From UBA1181 sp963654355 (GTDB lineage: Bacteria; Bacteroidota; Bacteroidia; Bacteroidales; Paludibacteraceae), in the NCBI GenBank assembly GCA_963654355.1, contig CAVKBM010000004.1, positions 13,336 through 77,335 on the forward strand: DNA of 64,000 nucleotides, given 5' to 3'. The notes beneath the pieces are model-generated. The model did not search any database, had not been told where the DNA came from, and saw only the letters and a list, made by a program, of their open reading frames with translations. A program made the position numbers and the translations under genes. Each line of letters starts with the position of its first letter. The stretch's first letter is position 1. Shown here piece after piece: positions 51,977 to 62,853 of this stretch.

Positions 51977-54313
51977 TTAGAACGGATACCCAATTCCAAA
52001 GTTAAATGCACAATAGCTCCAACTTGGATAGCAGATTACCCATCGGTATTTCCCATCATAAATTGGATTATAAATCTGCATTCCAACATCAAATCGAATC
52101 ACTAAAAATTTGAGATTCGGACGTATTCCGACACCCCACGAAAACCCCATCTCCTTATAGAACGTGGCAATATTGAACTGTCCTCCTGCTTGCTCCTCGT
52201 AATCTCGAATTGTCCATACGTTTCCCGCATCTAAAAAAGCTGCTAAATCCAAAATGGTATTGGTTTGCTGTCGATACTCCAAATTGAGTATCACTTTGAC
52301 GTCTCCCGTCTGCGTGATGAAGTTACCGTATGTCTCAGAATCAAATTTTCCCGGACCCAAAGTTCGCGTACTCCAGCCCCTCACAGTATTTGCTCCTCCT
52401 GCGTAGAAACGCTGTTCGTAGGGCAAGATGTCTGAGTTTCCATACGGAGAGGCAAATCCTAAACCACAATGCGCCACTAACTGCGATTTGGGTCCCAAGA
52501 AGAACGTTTTCGACACATCAAACGTAGCTTTGACATATTGTGCGAATGGCGTACCCCAAATTTCATACGCTCCGTCCTCACTCTTTTTCACAGATGGAAT
52601 GGCAGAACAGATGGCATACGGAACCGTTCCCGCCACATCTATACCTGCATGAATATTCCAACCTTTCTTTTTGGCCGAAGTGGATTTATCACTTGCATAG
52701 ACAATTGAATATGACGCTCTCGTGATAAACTGGTCTTTATAACTCTCCTTTAACAAGACATTGTCAACTCTATCTAAATATTCCTCAAACCACGAGGATG
52801 TCCACGGAGAAACGACATAGTTGACGTTGCAAAGGTCAAATGTATGAAACAGTCTCTTTCGGTTGGAATACCATGTATATTTCCAATCTAAGCTCATAAA
52901 TCGACGGTTGTACTCAGGTCTTTTACGCCAATTCATACTGAAAGTCAAAATAGAGCTTGCTCCCACCTGCTTTTTGTATTTCTCAGGCAGTGCAAAGAGA
53001 AGAATACGAGGAATCGTCAAGGATGTCTCCCCTCCGTATTCGTAATAATTGTCTGAATTTATGATGTAATTCGACTTTCCCCGGATATGTTCAAACGATC
53101 CATTCAACTTAATATTAAACACTTCAGATCCATGGAAAAGGTTCTTCTGTTGGAAACCAACGTAAGCAGCCGCACCTAAGTCGCCCGCCGAATTAGTGCC
53201 ATCCACACCACACTGAAAATGATACAAATTAGATGGTGTCAACGTTATCTCTGCGTTCAACAAGAGAGAATCGCTTGGCTCTTCCGCTATCTCAACAGCT
53301 ACTTTCGACACCGCTCCCAAGTTGCTAAACGAGCTATAGGTTTTGTCAACGATTTTCGTGTTGTAATATCTTCCTGTACGAATAAAATTGTTATTATATA
53401 GCACTGGCGGACGAATGAACCGCTCCTCTCCATCAATGATCATTGTGTTACCGAAACGCAACGTGTCCTGTTTCTCAGCATCTCTTCGTCGGAAAGAGAA
53501 GTCGTTTTTTTCTGTACCGTTATAGATAGTGATATTATTGAATTTATAACGTCTCAACGCTGGATCATCCTCCAACGATGCTTTTTTTTCCAAAGTGCGA
53601 TATTTAAGAGTAACATCCACTTGGTTATTCCCCACACTTGTGTCTGCCTCAAAATAAAAATTGTTTTTGCTAAGTTTATAATAACCCATATTCTGATAGG
53701 CGGCAGTCATATTCGATGATAAGTCATTGAAAACAGAAGCATCAAAGTCATCTCCCGATTTTATTTTCATAATTTTTTTCACTGCTCGAGTTGTCAACAG
53801 CGTAGCCATCTCCTCTGGCGCAATGTCTACCCTAAATTCTCTAATCTTATAGAGTTCATTCGGACGAATACAATATTTCAAAGCGACTTTTTTTTCTGCG
53901 GAATCAACACAATGGAAAGTCTCAGCATTGAGATATCCTAAATTCTTCATCGCCTTCGTCAACTGTTTTTCGGTCTTTTCTGTCTGCATCTCACTATAAA
54001 TAACAGGTTCACTACCTATTTTTCGCAACAATCGGTTAATACGTTTCGTTGTGTCTTGTCCAGAAAGCGAGTAAATGTGTAAACCTAATTTATTGATGAA
54101 AAGTCCGTCCGCATTCGGCTTCTGACTAAGATATTCTGTCAGATTAGACGATGATACTTTCTTATTCTCCACCTTAATCTCCACCTTGTCCAATAGATAG
54201 TCTCCCTCTTCCACATATTTTGTAGTGGAGCATGATGCGAATAGCATTATCATAATAATGACAGTATATATCTTCGCATATTGCAACTGTCTATTTTTTA
54301 GCGTTTTCATCAT
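51977..54313 (-). CDS. tamL: TamL, BamA/TamA-family outer-membrane lipoprotein
   Basis: This 778-residue Omp85-family protein has a signal ending LFASC (Cys about 28), several POTRA segments (about 35-230) and a C-terminal 16-strand barrel ending near FNFGIGYPF. The Omp85 L6-loop motif region is AGGANTVRGWSTRTLGPG. Bacteroidetes TamA homologues carry this lipid anchor and are called TamL. It overlaps the tamB stop by 23 bases, so the pair is coupled and should form the translocation and assembly module that spans the envelope. Confidence 0.9.
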   Translation of the reverse strand: MMKTLKNRQLQYAKIYTVIIMIMLFASCSTTKYVEEGDYLLDKVEIKVENKKVSSSNLTEYLSQKPNADGLFINKLGLHIYSLSGQDTTKRINRLLRKIGSEPVIYSEMQTEKTEKQLTKAMKNLGYLNAETFHCVDSAEKKVALKYCIRPNELYKIREFRVDIAPEEMATLLTTRAVKKIMKIKSGDDFDASVFNDLSSNMTAAYQNMGYYKLSKNNFYFEADTSVGNNQVDVTLKYRTLEKKASLEDDPALRRYKFNNITIYNGTEKNDFSFRRRDAEKQDTLRFGNTMIIDGEERFIRPPVLYNNNFIRTGRYYNTKIVDKTYSSFSNLGAVSKVAVEIAEEPSDSLLLNAEITLTPSNLYHFQCGVDGTNSAGDLGAAAYVGFQQKNLFHGSEVFNIKLNGSFEHIRGKSNYIINSDNYYEYGGETSLTIPRILLFALPEKYKKQVGASSILTFSMNWRKRPEYNRRFMSLDWKYTWYSNRKRLFHTFDLCNVNYVVSPWTSSWFEEYLDRVDNVLLKESYKDQFITRASYSIVYASDKSTSAKKKGWNIHAGIDVAGTVPYAICSAIPSVKKSEDGAYEIWGTPFAQYVKATFDVSKTFFLGPKSQLVAHCGLGFASPYGNSDILPYEQRFYAGGANTVRGWSTRTLGPGKFDSETYGNFITQTGDVKVILNLEYRQQTNTILDLAAFLDAGNVWTIRDYEEQAGGQFNIATFYKEMGFSWGVGIRPNLKFLVIRFDVGMQIYNPIYDGKYRWVICYPSWSYCAFNFGIGYPF

Positions 54314-57300
54314 CTTCCTTTCCCTCTTTTATTTTATCTGTTGATGGACTCGCTAACGGCACTTTTTCAGTTGATCTTTTCTCTGAATCAGTCGCCTTTT
54401 CTTCTTTTATTTCTGGTTTTTCTTCTCTTCGAATGGCAGGTTCAGGCTCTTTGTTAGACTTAAATTCGCCTTTTATGTTGAACAAATTTTTCAGCTTTTT
54501 TGACTCTCGCACAAAAGAGAAGCCTACTCCTTGTGTATTATTAGAGGTTCTGAAAATATCATTATTAGTATGATTATAAGCCTTTAAACGAAAGATACCT
54601 GTCTTACCCAACAAATATTCGGCGTCAAAGTCGCCCATAAAGCCAGACGTATTCGTTGTAGCATTCTGTTGCATACCTAAGTTCGTACTAAGCAGCAACT
54701 TGTCGTGCGCTAATTTGGTAGAGACAGACACCCCCAATTCCATATCAGACAAGTCCTCTTTGGTTGAATTGAGGTCAGTTCCGATTGTCACTTTATCACC
54801 CAAAACATTTCCTAAGACATTATTGAGGGAGGAAGAAAGGGAAGAAGAGGCGAACGACATCATCGCATTACCACTTGACTCTCCATACGGATCGTCAAAC
54901 ATTCCCAAACCAATCAAATAAGCAAACTCTAAGATTCTAATGTTATCCGTGTTGATGATGCTTGCCACCTGTTGCTGAATCTCTTCACTCGCCTTTGGCA
55001 GAGCGACATCATAACCCAACGTCATATCATTCAAATCACCCGAAGCCTTAAGCACACAGTTGACAGGCACTCGTGTTGATGAGAGCGATGAGAATGAAGA
55101 ACTCAAAGTTGCAAGATCTGCCGTCAACCCATAATTAACTGTCGCATTAAATCTCAAATTCATCGGATTACCTGAAAAATCAACGTAACTTCCTTCTTGA
55201 ATAGAAAATTTCTTCGTTGGAATTCCTGAAAGTTTTAACTTCACATATCCGTCACTCACCGTAAAACGATTGTAAAGAGAAATATTATTATCTTCATAAA
55301 CAATTTTGAGGTTTCCATTTCCTTTCACCATTGCTCCATCTGCCACATTAACATAAAAAGCCGCTTTATCTGTCAAGCCCAAGTCTAAGTTGGCATAAAT
55401 CATAAACTTTTCTTCATTTTCCACTTTCGTAGTGTCTTCCTGTTGGTTCAATGTCGCATCTGACGATACATAGACAATATTGTCGTATGTGCTGGCTTCC
55501 GTAGCCTCCTCGGGTAAATTGATATTTACAATCGTATTATCACCGTTACTAAACTCACCCGTCAACGAGGCTTGTTTCTCGTCTCCCACCAACTTCAACG
55601 CTTTGGCATTAGCGAAGAACTTTCCATAGGCAACCTTATTTCTATCTTTCGGATTGTTTAGAAGTGCAAAATCACGCATAAAAAGAATCATCTCATACTT
55701 AAATTTTTTGAAATGATCATGATAAATATCGCCATTGAAGAACAATCGATTTCCGAAATTATCCGTCACTTTGAATCGTTTCGCATAGAAATGATTTCTG
55801 TCCATCTTGACACTGTCCGAAATGCTATAGGTGACACCAGTGTAATTGATTTTCGCCTTTGCATCCAAGAGGTAAACGTAGCCGTTAATGTCAGGCGAAG
55901 TCAAATCGCCCTCTATCTTTATATTCGACCCGATGTACCCTTGTACATCACTCACATACTCGCTTGTAAAAGGCACGGCCATCGACAACGGAACAGAGTC
56001 TAAAACGGCAGAAAGACGTATGTAACGATCTGCCGGAGCCACAATTCCTTTGATATCCATCAACCGCAAACTATCTTTCGAGAGTTGCATCTTTGCTCCG
56101 ACACCTTTCCGTTTATTGTCCCATATTGCACTCGCCACCAAATCACCATACTCATTGCCATCGTAGTTGATGCCATTTACATGAAAGTCACGAGTGAAAA
56201 AGCGGAAATCTTCTCCGAGTACAGCCGTCGCCCTCACTCGTCCATCTATTTGGAAATCAACAGGTAGATCGTTGATATACAACAAAGAGAGCAGAGTATT
56301 AAATTTCAACTTGTCAAACTCTACGTTAAGAGTGTCATTTAGATTTTCTGAAACGACACCATTCACGGATAGTAACGGCTGTTCCGTCGTTGAGAGTCCG
56401 AAATTGTCAATCGTTATTCTCGTTGGCACACCTAACGGATAGTCAATGACAGCTTTATTATTGACAATTTCTTTCTCATACAAGAAGATGGAACTTTTAT
56501 CAATGTTCATCCGAATTTTAAAATTTCCATTGTCCATAGGTTGGAATGAGATACAATTCCACAAATCTCCGTGCAGGAATAGCGTGTCGGGCATCGTCCC
56601 CATCTCAATAACATTGAAGATAGAATCGTGCAAAGCAACAATATGCATGCCAACCACCGCAGAGAAATCACTCTCTTTATTCGGACGAACGGTAGTAGTG
56701 GCTACCCCGAACAAACGATCCGACTCCGTTTTAAAATCAACAGAAGATGGAGCAACCGCTATCTGAGAAGTTTCAATCTGAGGCGTATAGACACTCAGCC
56801 TCAAATGTTCATCCTCTTTATTACTCATTGATCCACTTACCCTCAAAGAACCCAACAAACTTAAATCCACCCAAAAAAATTTCAATATCGGATTGACTTT
56901 GTCTGTCTTCACCTCAAAGGCTATATCCGTCGGACTGACGACAGATGAAGTGTCATGAAAAACCGTTGGGAAATATCTACTCAACACATCCTGCACACAG
57001 CCATAAAGTTCGTCATACTTAAATTCCCCGTCTATAGCAGCATCCAAAAACGAAGATTTTAAATCAATATTTTTACGATTTTCTATCGGAGTTTGTGTGA
57101 GTTTAACGAAGTTGACGTGTAAATTTGACGTGTCGCCCTCTAATAAAACATCATCTAAAAAAACATTTCCACTCCATTGGTTATAGTCCAGACCTACACC
57201 ATTCACTGACAACACACCACTTGCAGTATTAAATGGCAGATTTTCTGACAAATTTAATTTTGAAGGATTTATATTATTGACTATCAATCGAATATTAGTA

Positions 57301-58850
57301 CACATACTATCCGTCATCATCTGTTTTACCGACCCCTCTAAACCGAAACTGCAATTTGGGTCATCTATGCGAATAACCATCTTCACATCGTCACTCTTAT
57401 CATATTCGCAATCAATGTTTATTGGACTATACATATAATCAAACAAGTTTGCAGTCAACACATCGCCCTTTAATTTCGCATAAGGACTTTCTGCAAAATT
57501 CCAATCAATTGAATTGCTCAACTGCAAGCGAAGATTTTTCACAATATCTGAACCAATTATCGGTTTTAAAGTGTTAACATCAATATCCCAGTTCGTTTCT
57601 GCTTTCAATTGTTCTAAATCTGCAAAAAAATTGATGATTCCAATTGAAGAGACTTTTCCAATTGGTGTGGTCAGATCAAGTGACTCTTGAAAACTCTTCA
57701 ATGAACCCTCCGCAACCATTCTCAAAGAGCAAGGCAATAAAGAATCTACTACAGAAGGCAACGCAACATCCAAAAGGCGTTGCAAGGTTTTAGGTGCACC
57801 TTGCTCCACCACAACACGCTCTATCTGTGCGAAAATATGCGTTTTTTCCCATTGACTATAATCGTCTATACTCAACCTCGGAGAATAGAGTTGCAATGTC
57901 TGCGGATAGTTGATATGGAGTTGCGAGACGCTTATCTGTGGCAATGACCCTTCTACTTTTCCCGACAAAGCGATAGGGTCGGAGAATCGTCGCAACATCG
58001 GCACAAAGCATTGGAAATCAGACGCTACGATTGATGCGCTATCAATAGTCGCTGCCAACGAAAGTGAATCAATATTGAAATAAATATCCGACCCAGACAG
58101 CCATGTTTCATCTGCTTTTATATCTAAAGACGGTGCAGACAATGTAAGCGAATCTAAATTAAAATGGATTGGTGCGTCAAAATATCGAAGTCTCAACCCA
58201 CTCTTCTCTTTGCACGACAACTCCTCGCAATCGGCATCCAAGGTCGATGGCAAATTCAAATTCAAATCGGAAATGAAATAGAGGCTATCTACACGAATAT
58301 GAGAAGCGTTAAACAAGTCACTTGTATCAGGAACGCTAAAGATATCGTAGGCAAAAGAACCATTTTTAAGTAAAATTTGGTTGATAGCGAGGCTGAACTT
58401 CGTCGGACCAGAGGTAGTATCTTCGGGTTCGTCAGAGGCGAAGGCATCAATCAAAAATTGAAAGTTGAAATCAGCGGAGTCATTTGCCACAGAAAGCTTT
58501 GCGGTGAAATCTTTTAATGCTACTCGCTTGATATTCAACGTATTTTCCCAATAAATCTTTTTTAAGGAATAATCAACATTGAGCAAACCGACATGGGCAA
58601 GAGTATCTTCATTTAAGTCTTCTACATACAAGTCTTTAATGTAGATTCCGTTGAAAACGTCCAACTGAAGATGACCAACTTCAATCTTCGTTCCTGTCTT
58701 CTCCGTAACATAGTCGACAGCAAAACCGACGCACCATTTTTGGATGGCAGGAACATTCAGCAAAAGGAGAATGACGGTGTTGAGAATCAAAAGGAATGCG
58801 ATGACAGAAGCCAACGCAAGCACGAGAGCCTTTTTGACCGATTTCCGCAT
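54291..58850 (-). CDS. tamB: Translocation and assembly module protein TamB
   Basis: This 1519-residue protein has an N-terminal membrane helix (about 9-31), a long repetitive beta region that would form the periplasmic taco-like groove, and a C-terminal DUF490/TamB domain (about 1080-1420, including GNPMNLRFNATVNYGL). A charged Lys/Glu-rich tail follows (about 1455-1519). It works with TamL in the next gene, with which it overlaps. Proposed roles in other bacteria are barrel assembly and lipid transport to the outer membrane. Confidence 0.93.
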   Translation of the reverse strand: MRKSVKKALVLALASVIAFLLILNTVILLLLNVPAIQKWCVGFAVDYVTEKTGTKIEVGHLQLDVFNGIYIKDLYVEDLNEDTLAHVGLLNVDYSLKKIYWENTLNIKRVALKDFTAKLSVANDSADFNFQFLIDAFASDEPEDTTSGPTKFSLAINQILLKNGSFAYDIFSVPDTSDLFNASHIRVDSLYFISDLNLNLPSTLDADCEELSCKEKSGLRLRYFDAPIHFNLDSLTLSAPSLDIKADETWLSGSDIYFNIDSLSLAATIDSASIVASDFQCFVPMLRRFSDPIALSGKVEGSLPQISVSQLHINYPQTLQLYSPRLSIDDYSQWEKTHIFAQIERVVVEQGAPKTLQRLLDVALPSVVDSLLPCSLRMVAEGSLKSFQESLDLTTPIGKVSSIGIINFFADLEQLKAETNWDIDVNTLKPIIGSDIVKNLRLQLSNSIDWNFAESPYAKLKGDVLTANLFDYMYSPINIDCEYDKSDDVKMVIRIDDPNCSFGLEGSVKQMMTDSMCTNIRLIVNNINPSKLNLSENLPFNTASGVLSVNGVGLDYNQWSGNVFLDDVLLEGDTSNLHVNFVKLTQTPIENRKNIDLKSSFLDAAIDGEFKYDELYGCVQDVLSRYFPTVFHDTSSVVSPTDIAFEVKTDKVNPILKFFWVDLSLLGSLRVSGSMSNKEDEHLRLSVYTPQIETSQIAVAPSSVDFKTESDRLFGVATTTVRPNKESDFSAVVGMHIVALHDSIFNVIEMGTMPDTLFLHGDLWNCISFQPMDNGNFKIRMNIDKSSIFLYEKEIVNNKAVIDYPLGVPTRITIDNFGLSTTEQPLLSVNGVVSENLNDTLNVEFDKLKFNTLLSLLYINDLPVDFQIDGRVRATAVLGEDFRFFTRDFHVNGINYDGNEYGDLVASAIWDNKRKGVGAKMQLSKDSLRLMDIKGIVAPADRYIRLSAVLDSVPLSMAVPFTSEYVSDVQGYIGSNIKIEGDLTSPDINGYVYLLDAKAKINYTGVTYSISDSVKMDRNHFYAKRFKVTDNFGNRLFFNGDIYHDHFKKFKYEMILFMRDFALLNNPKDRNKVAYGKFFANAKALKLVGDEKQASLTGEFSNGDNTIVNINLPEEATEASTYDNIVYVSSDATLNQQEDTTKVENEEKFMIYANLDLGLTDKAAFYVNVADGAMVKGNGNLKIVYEDNNISLYNRFTVSDGYVKLKLSGIPTKKFSIQEGSYVDFSGNPMNLRFNATVNYGLTADLATLSSSFSSLSSTRVPVNCVLKASGDLNDMTLGYDVALPKASEEIQQQVASIINTDNIRILEFAYLIGLGMFDDPYGESSGNAMMSFASSSLSSSLNNVLGNVLGDKVTIGTDLNSTKEDLSDMELGVSVSTKLAHDKLLLSTNLGMQQNATTNTSGFMGDFDAEYLLGKTGIFRLKAYNHTNNDIFRTSNNTQGVGFSFVRESKKLKNLFNIKGEFKSNKEPEPAIRREEKPEIKEEKATDSEKRSTEKVPLASPSTDKIKEGKEDDENAKK

Positions 58851-58958
58851 CTTCTTTTTTGCAAGGGTAGAATTAGGTTAGTAAAAAGCAAAAAAAGTCT
58901 TGACATCTAACCCCCGTAAACGACGAGGAATGTCTAAGTCAGGATAGCTCCCTTCTCA

Positions 58959-59855
58959 TCAATACTCTGGCGTGAATTCTCCGTTAGAGTCATCTTCATT
59001 AGGAACATTCTCAAAATCGTTCGTCGGAATATATTCTTGCTGAATCTTCTCTTCTTTTCGCTGGGTGGCCGTCTTACCGTTGTGTTTCTTTTTCTCTACA
59101 TAGTCTGTCCAATAAACTGGCACCTGCAACGCAATTTTCGCGCCAAAATTAAGCATAGTCAAATCAGACGTGCCAAAGAAAGAAACAGGACTGCTTGTCA
59201 ACAAGAATGAAGGGAAATGAATTTCAGCATTGACATAGAACGGATCACGACCAATACGCAATCCGTATGCGAAATCCAATGTCGAACTGAACTTTTCAGG
59301 GTCTCCCAAATTCTCATTTATGATGTCGATATAGCGAGCAGGTTCATCTTCATTTGTGAAAGAAATCGTGTTACGATTAGCAACTAACCAACAAAAAGAT
59401 AAATCTAATTTGAAATACGGACGCACGATATTATCTGGTTTCACGAAGAGAATACGAAACTGCAACGGAATGCCCAAATAGTTGTTAGCCTGCTTGATAC
59501 TGGTTACGGAGACATACTCACCTTTTTCTGCATCTGGATCAACATTCCACTCGTATGAAATTTCTCCTTCACGTCCCAAGAACGCCGTGTATGTCGTAAG
59601 TCGAAGCCCAGTTGACAACCCAAACATTCCATTGCCGAACATATACTCACCCAACACACCAATATGCCAAGGAATATAATAAGCGTGCACACCGTATTTT
59701 CCAAAGCGAACATTAGAAGGAGGCTCTACATCCTTTGTAAGCACATGCGCACCCACCTCAACGCCAAAATTAATCGCCTCTAATTTGTCTTCTCCAGTTG
59801 CTGAGACAGATCCGACAAAGAGCAATGCGGCTATCAGTGAAAATATTTTTTTCAT
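58959..59855 (-). CDS. Outer-membrane beta-barrel protein of unknown function
   Basis: The 298-residue protein has a signal peptide (MKKIFSLIAALLFVGSVSA). Alternating strands rich in aromatic and Gly residues (GVEVGAHVLTKDV, FGLSTGLRLTTYTAFLGREG, YFKLDLSFCWLV, FAYGLRIGRDPFYVNAEIHFP) fit a small porin-like barrel. The C-terminal 55 residues are hydrophilic and acidic. A TATTTTTG -7 element lies at 59906-59913. Its substrate is unknown. Confidence 0.8.
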   Translation of the reverse strand: MKKIFSLIAALLFVGSVSATGEDKLEAINFGVEVGAHVLTKDVEPPSNVRFGKYGVHAYYIPWHIGVLGEYMFGNGMFGLSTGLRLTTYTAFLGREGEISYEWNVDPDAEKGEYVSVTSIKQANNYLGIPLQFRILFVKPDNIVRPYFKLDLSFCWLVANRNTISFTNEDEPARYIDIINENLGDPEKFSSTLDFAYGLRIGRDPFYVNAEIHFPSFLLTSSPVSFFGTSDLTMLNFGAKIALQVPVYWTDYVEKKKHNGKTATQRKEEKIQQEYIPTNDFENVPNEDDSNGEFTPEY

Positions 59856-60219
59856 ACTTGTTCCAATCTAAAAACATGGGCTAAATACCCCTAACTTCGT
59901 ATTTACAAAAATAACTAAAATTTTCAAAGAAAAGGTTAAGAAGCTATAAAAGTTAGTTTGGGAGCATCCTCTTCTCTTATGTTATTATTCTTACAAATAC
60001 AGCCTTTCAGTTCAAAAAAATAAGGGGACATGTAAATTGACATATTACAATACAATGGCATTAATTCCATAAACAATTATAAAAACACCATAAGAATGAC
60101 ACCGTAAAAGAATAAAAACTTGTGTCTAGACCAGCGGTGTCTATGATCAATCCGTTCTCTAACTCACGAATAAGACATTCTCTTGGAAATGACTATCAGG
60201 ACAAAACACATTGAGAAAA
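59856..60219. other. Intergenic region without a supported gene
   Basis: This AT-rich stretch carries the -7 element of the barrel gene (59906-59913). A hairpin GACACCG/CGGTGTC (60098-60104/60135-60141) and an overlapping TAGAC/GTCTA are present. No tRNA or repeat was seen. Confidence 0.4.
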
Positions 60220-60251
60220 CAAAAAAAGAGACCTAAAAAATAAGTCTCTTT
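60220..60251 (-). terminator. Intrinsic terminator after tRNA-Pro
   Basis: AAAGAGAC (60244-60251) pairs with GTCTCTTT (60225-60232) on the minus strand, followed by TTTTTT, two bases beyond the tRNA. Confidence 0.85.
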
Positions 60252-60252
60252 G

Positions 60253-60327
60253 TCGAGGTGAAGGGATTCGAACCCCCGACCCTTTGGTCCCAAACCAAAT
60301 GCGCTAACCGGACTGCGCTACACCTCG
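60253..60327 (-). tRNA. tRNA-Pro (anticodon TGG)
   Basis: On the minus strand the acceptor stem is CGAGGTG/CACCTCG and the anticodon arm TTTGG-TTTGGGA-CCAAA, with anticodon TGG. The T arm is GGGGG-TTCGAAT-CCCTT. CCA is not encoded; a discriminator A follows. Confidence 0.95.
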
Positions 60328-60357
60328 TTCACATTTTCGCTATCCTCAAATGCGGTG

Positions 60358-60388
60358 CAAAGATAGAAGAGTTTTTTCTAACAGCAAA
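60358..60388 (-). promoter_or_regulatory. Promoter of tRNA-Pro
   Basis: TTTG (60385-60388), 19 bp and TATCTTTG (60358-60365) on the minus strand give a full Bacteroidetes promoter. Confidence 0.8.
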
Positions 60389-60417
60389 GAAAAAAATGTA
60401 GTTTTTTAAAGAAAATA

Positions 60418-62694
60418 TCAGCAAGCCTCAACAACCTTCACAGAATGCTTCTCATCCACCAATTCCCTCAATGTTTCCGTTTCACCTACCAACCAGACCA
60501 AATCTCCTTTATGGAAGACCGTCTGTACGTCTATGTTCATCAGAGATACACCATCTCGCTCTAAGCCAACAACCATCAGCTTGCGACTTTCACGCAAACC
60601 AGAGTCTTTCAGTGCCTTGTCGCAAAGCACTGAATCTTCCGTGATTTCCACTTGCTCAATTGAAATACTGCGATTACAATCTTCTTCGGATGTCACCTCC
60701 ACCTTGACTTCCTCTTGGAATTTTTCTAATTGCTCATCGGTTCCAAGCACCAACAGCTTGTCCATCGGGAAAATTCGTTCATTTCCCCCAGGAATGTTAT
60801 AGCGACGCACACCACGCAAAATAGAAACAATATGTACGCCCAACCTCCGACGATAGTCCAATTCTTTCAACGATTTCCCGACACATTTTGCGGCGGGCGA
60901 AATAACATAGTCAACCAGATGGATATCGTATGACGAAAGCTGCGTTGCCAACCCTTGTTTATAACCAGACTCTCGTATCGTCCGCAAGCTCTGCTCGTTC
61001 TCCCTTGAGTTGAGATTGTGCAAGAATTTACGTTCCATATTGATGGAAAATAGCTTTAGTCGTTTGGAAGCCAACATCAAAAAAACCACCAAGCATGCCA
61101 ACATCGTTGCAATACCGACATAAACATTAAATGTCTGCAACAAGATAAAACCGACAAAAGCCAAAGCAACTGCAAAACGTAGGGCTGTAAGCATAACCAG
61201 CAAAACTCTATTCAACCTATTCTGAATCCACAAATGCTTATACTCTATTGAGTGGTTTTTCTTCGCCACCATCGCTCGCATCAAAGGCGAAATAACTATA
61301 ATCGAGACAACTGCCACGAGCAATTGCCCCCAGAATCCAGGCAAATAAGAATAGACGAACGGTTTTAAATACTTCACGCATATAATCACAAATGCCAAAG
61401 ACATAATGGAACAGACAGCTACAATCTTAATTATCTGAACCACAAGACTATACCAAACATTTTCATAATGGGTTGTCTTCCAATCAGACCTTGACTCCAA
61501 CCGTACCAACCAACGCTCTGGCAATTTCTTACAAATCAACGAATATGCGGGATCTTTCAGACGCATAACGTAGGGAGTGAGAAAAATCGTAATGACAGAC
61601 ACCGCAACAATGACGGGATATATATACTCATCTATGATGCCTAAATTGACACCTAGCAAGGCAATGATGAATGCAAACTCACCAATCTGAGTAAGGCAGA
61701 AACCTGATTGCACAGCCACCCTCAGAGATTGTCCCGACAGCAACAATCCCATCGTTGCGAACGAGATCTGCCCCACTACCACAGCAAGCACCAGAATGAT
61801 TATCGGCACTGCATACTGAACAATGACATTGAAATCGACCATCATACCTACCGACACGAAGAATATCGCCCCAAAAAGATCTTTCAATGGGCGAACCAAT
61901 GACTCAACTCGCTCAGCCTCAAGCGTTTCAGCCAACACAGAACCCATCACAAACGCTCCCAATGCAGAAGAGAATCCCACCTTCATAGCAAAAAGCACCA
62001 TACTGAAACAGAGTCCGAGAGAGAAGATGAGTAGTGTCTCATCATTCAGCACTGGTTTAGTCTTTTTAAGAATAATCGGAATAAGATAGATGCCACCCAC
62101 CATCCAAACAACCAGAAAGAAACAGAGTTTCAAAATCGCAAAGACAAGATCCGTTCCCTCAAAGGATTTCCCGACAAAAAGCGTTGATATTAAGACCATT
62201 AAAACAATCGCAATAAGATCTTCAAATATCAATATTCCAAATACTATTTTCGTAAACTTTTGACTTCTAAGTCCCATATCATCAAAAGCCTTGATAATAA
62301 TTGCGGTAGAGGACATTGAAATCATACCACCGAGCAAGACACTATTCGTCATACCCCACCCCAATGCCATACCAACGAAGAAGCCAAGAATAATCATAAA
62401 AGTGACAATAACCAAAGCCGAGATCATCGCCGTACGGCCCACATTGAGCAGTTTCTTGAAACTAAAATCAAGTCCTAAGCTAAAAAGCAGGAATACCACA
62501 CCAATATCCGCCCAAGTACCAATGTCTGACGAACCCGAGACGGTAGGTAAAAAAGTGATTTGCGAGCCGACTAAACAACCTGCCACTATATACCCTAAGA
62601 CAACAGGCTGTTTTAGCCATTTGAAGATTATGGTAGTCAGTCCAGCACTAATCAATATAAGCGCCAAATCCGAAATTAAGGGAGGAATATTCAT
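60418..62694 (-). CDS. CPA2-family cation:proton antiporter with TrkA-C domains
   Basis: The 758-residue protein has an N-terminal transporter domain (about 1-400) with 12-13 membrane helices, including PVVLGYIVAGCLVG, and FVMGSVLAETLEAERVESLVRPLKDLFGAIFFVSVGM, typical of Kef/RosB-type transporters. Further membrane helices near 440-560 precede two RCK_C/TrkA_C-like segments (KSLKELDYRRRLGVHIVSI, and SVLCDKALKDSGLRESRKLMVVG). The start at 62694 (MNIPPLIS) is preferred; the upstream in-frame start adds a poorly conserved stretch. It probably exchanges K+ or Na+ for protons under nucleotide control. Confidence 0.88.
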   Translation of the reverse strand: MNIPPLISDLALILISAGLTTIIFKWLKQPVVLGYIVAGCLVGSQITFLPTVSGSSDIGTWADIGVVFLLFSLGLDFSFKKLLNVGRTAMISALVIVTFMIILGFFVGMALGWGMTNSVLLGGMISMSSTAIIIKAFDDMGLRSQKFTKIVFGILIFEDLIAIVLMVLISTLFVGKSFEGTDLVFAILKLCFFLVVWMVGGIYLIPIILKKTKPVLNDETLLIFSLGLCFSMVLFAMKVGFSSALGAFVMGSVLAETLEAERVESLVRPLKDLFGAIFFVSVGMMVDFNVIVQYAVPIIILVLAVVVGQISFATMGLLLSGQSLRVAVQSGFCLTQIGEFAFIIALLGVNLGIIDEYIYPVIVAVSVITIFLTPYVMRLKDPAYSLICKKLPERWLVRLESRSDWKTTHYENVWYSLVVQIIKIVAVCSIMSLAFVIICVKYLKPFVYSYLPGFWGQLLVAVVSIIVISPLMRAMVAKKNHSIEYKHLWIQNRLNRVLLVMLTALRFAVALAFVGFILLQTFNVYVGIATMLACLVVFLMLASKRLKLFSINMERKFLHNLNSRENEQSLRTIRESGYKQGLATQLSSYDIHLVDYVISPAAKCVGKSLKELDYRRRLGVHIVSILRGVRRYNIPGGNERIFPMDKLLVLGTDEQLEKFQEEVKVEVTSEEDCNRSISIEQVEITEDSVLCDKALKDSGLRESRKLMVVGLERDGVSLMNIDVQTVFHKGDLVWLVGETETLRELVDEKHSVKVVEAC

Positions 62695-62796
62695 GACGAA
62701 ATGTTTTTGAAACAAGTCGTACAAAGTTAAAAATTTTGCAAAAGGAAAGAACAATGAAAGTTTATTTATATACAACAAACAAGCAAACTCGTTCTG

Positions 62797-62842
62797 AAAA
62801 AATCTAAAAAAGCGCGACTTTGCTACACCTTTTTAGATTTTT
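62797..62842. terminator. AT-rich hairpin terminator
   Basis: AAAAATCTAAAAA and TTTTTAGATTTTT form a 13-bp perfect stem around a GC-containing loop, with U-rich flanks. It is 12 bases after the stop of the DUF4143 ATPase gene. Confidence 0.7.
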
Positions 62843-62853
62843 GTTTTTTTACC

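Noticed and set aside
62695..62778. Longer N-terminus of the antiporter from 62778
   Set aside because: The added 28 residues are not needed; the family usually begins near MNIPPLISDLA at 62694.
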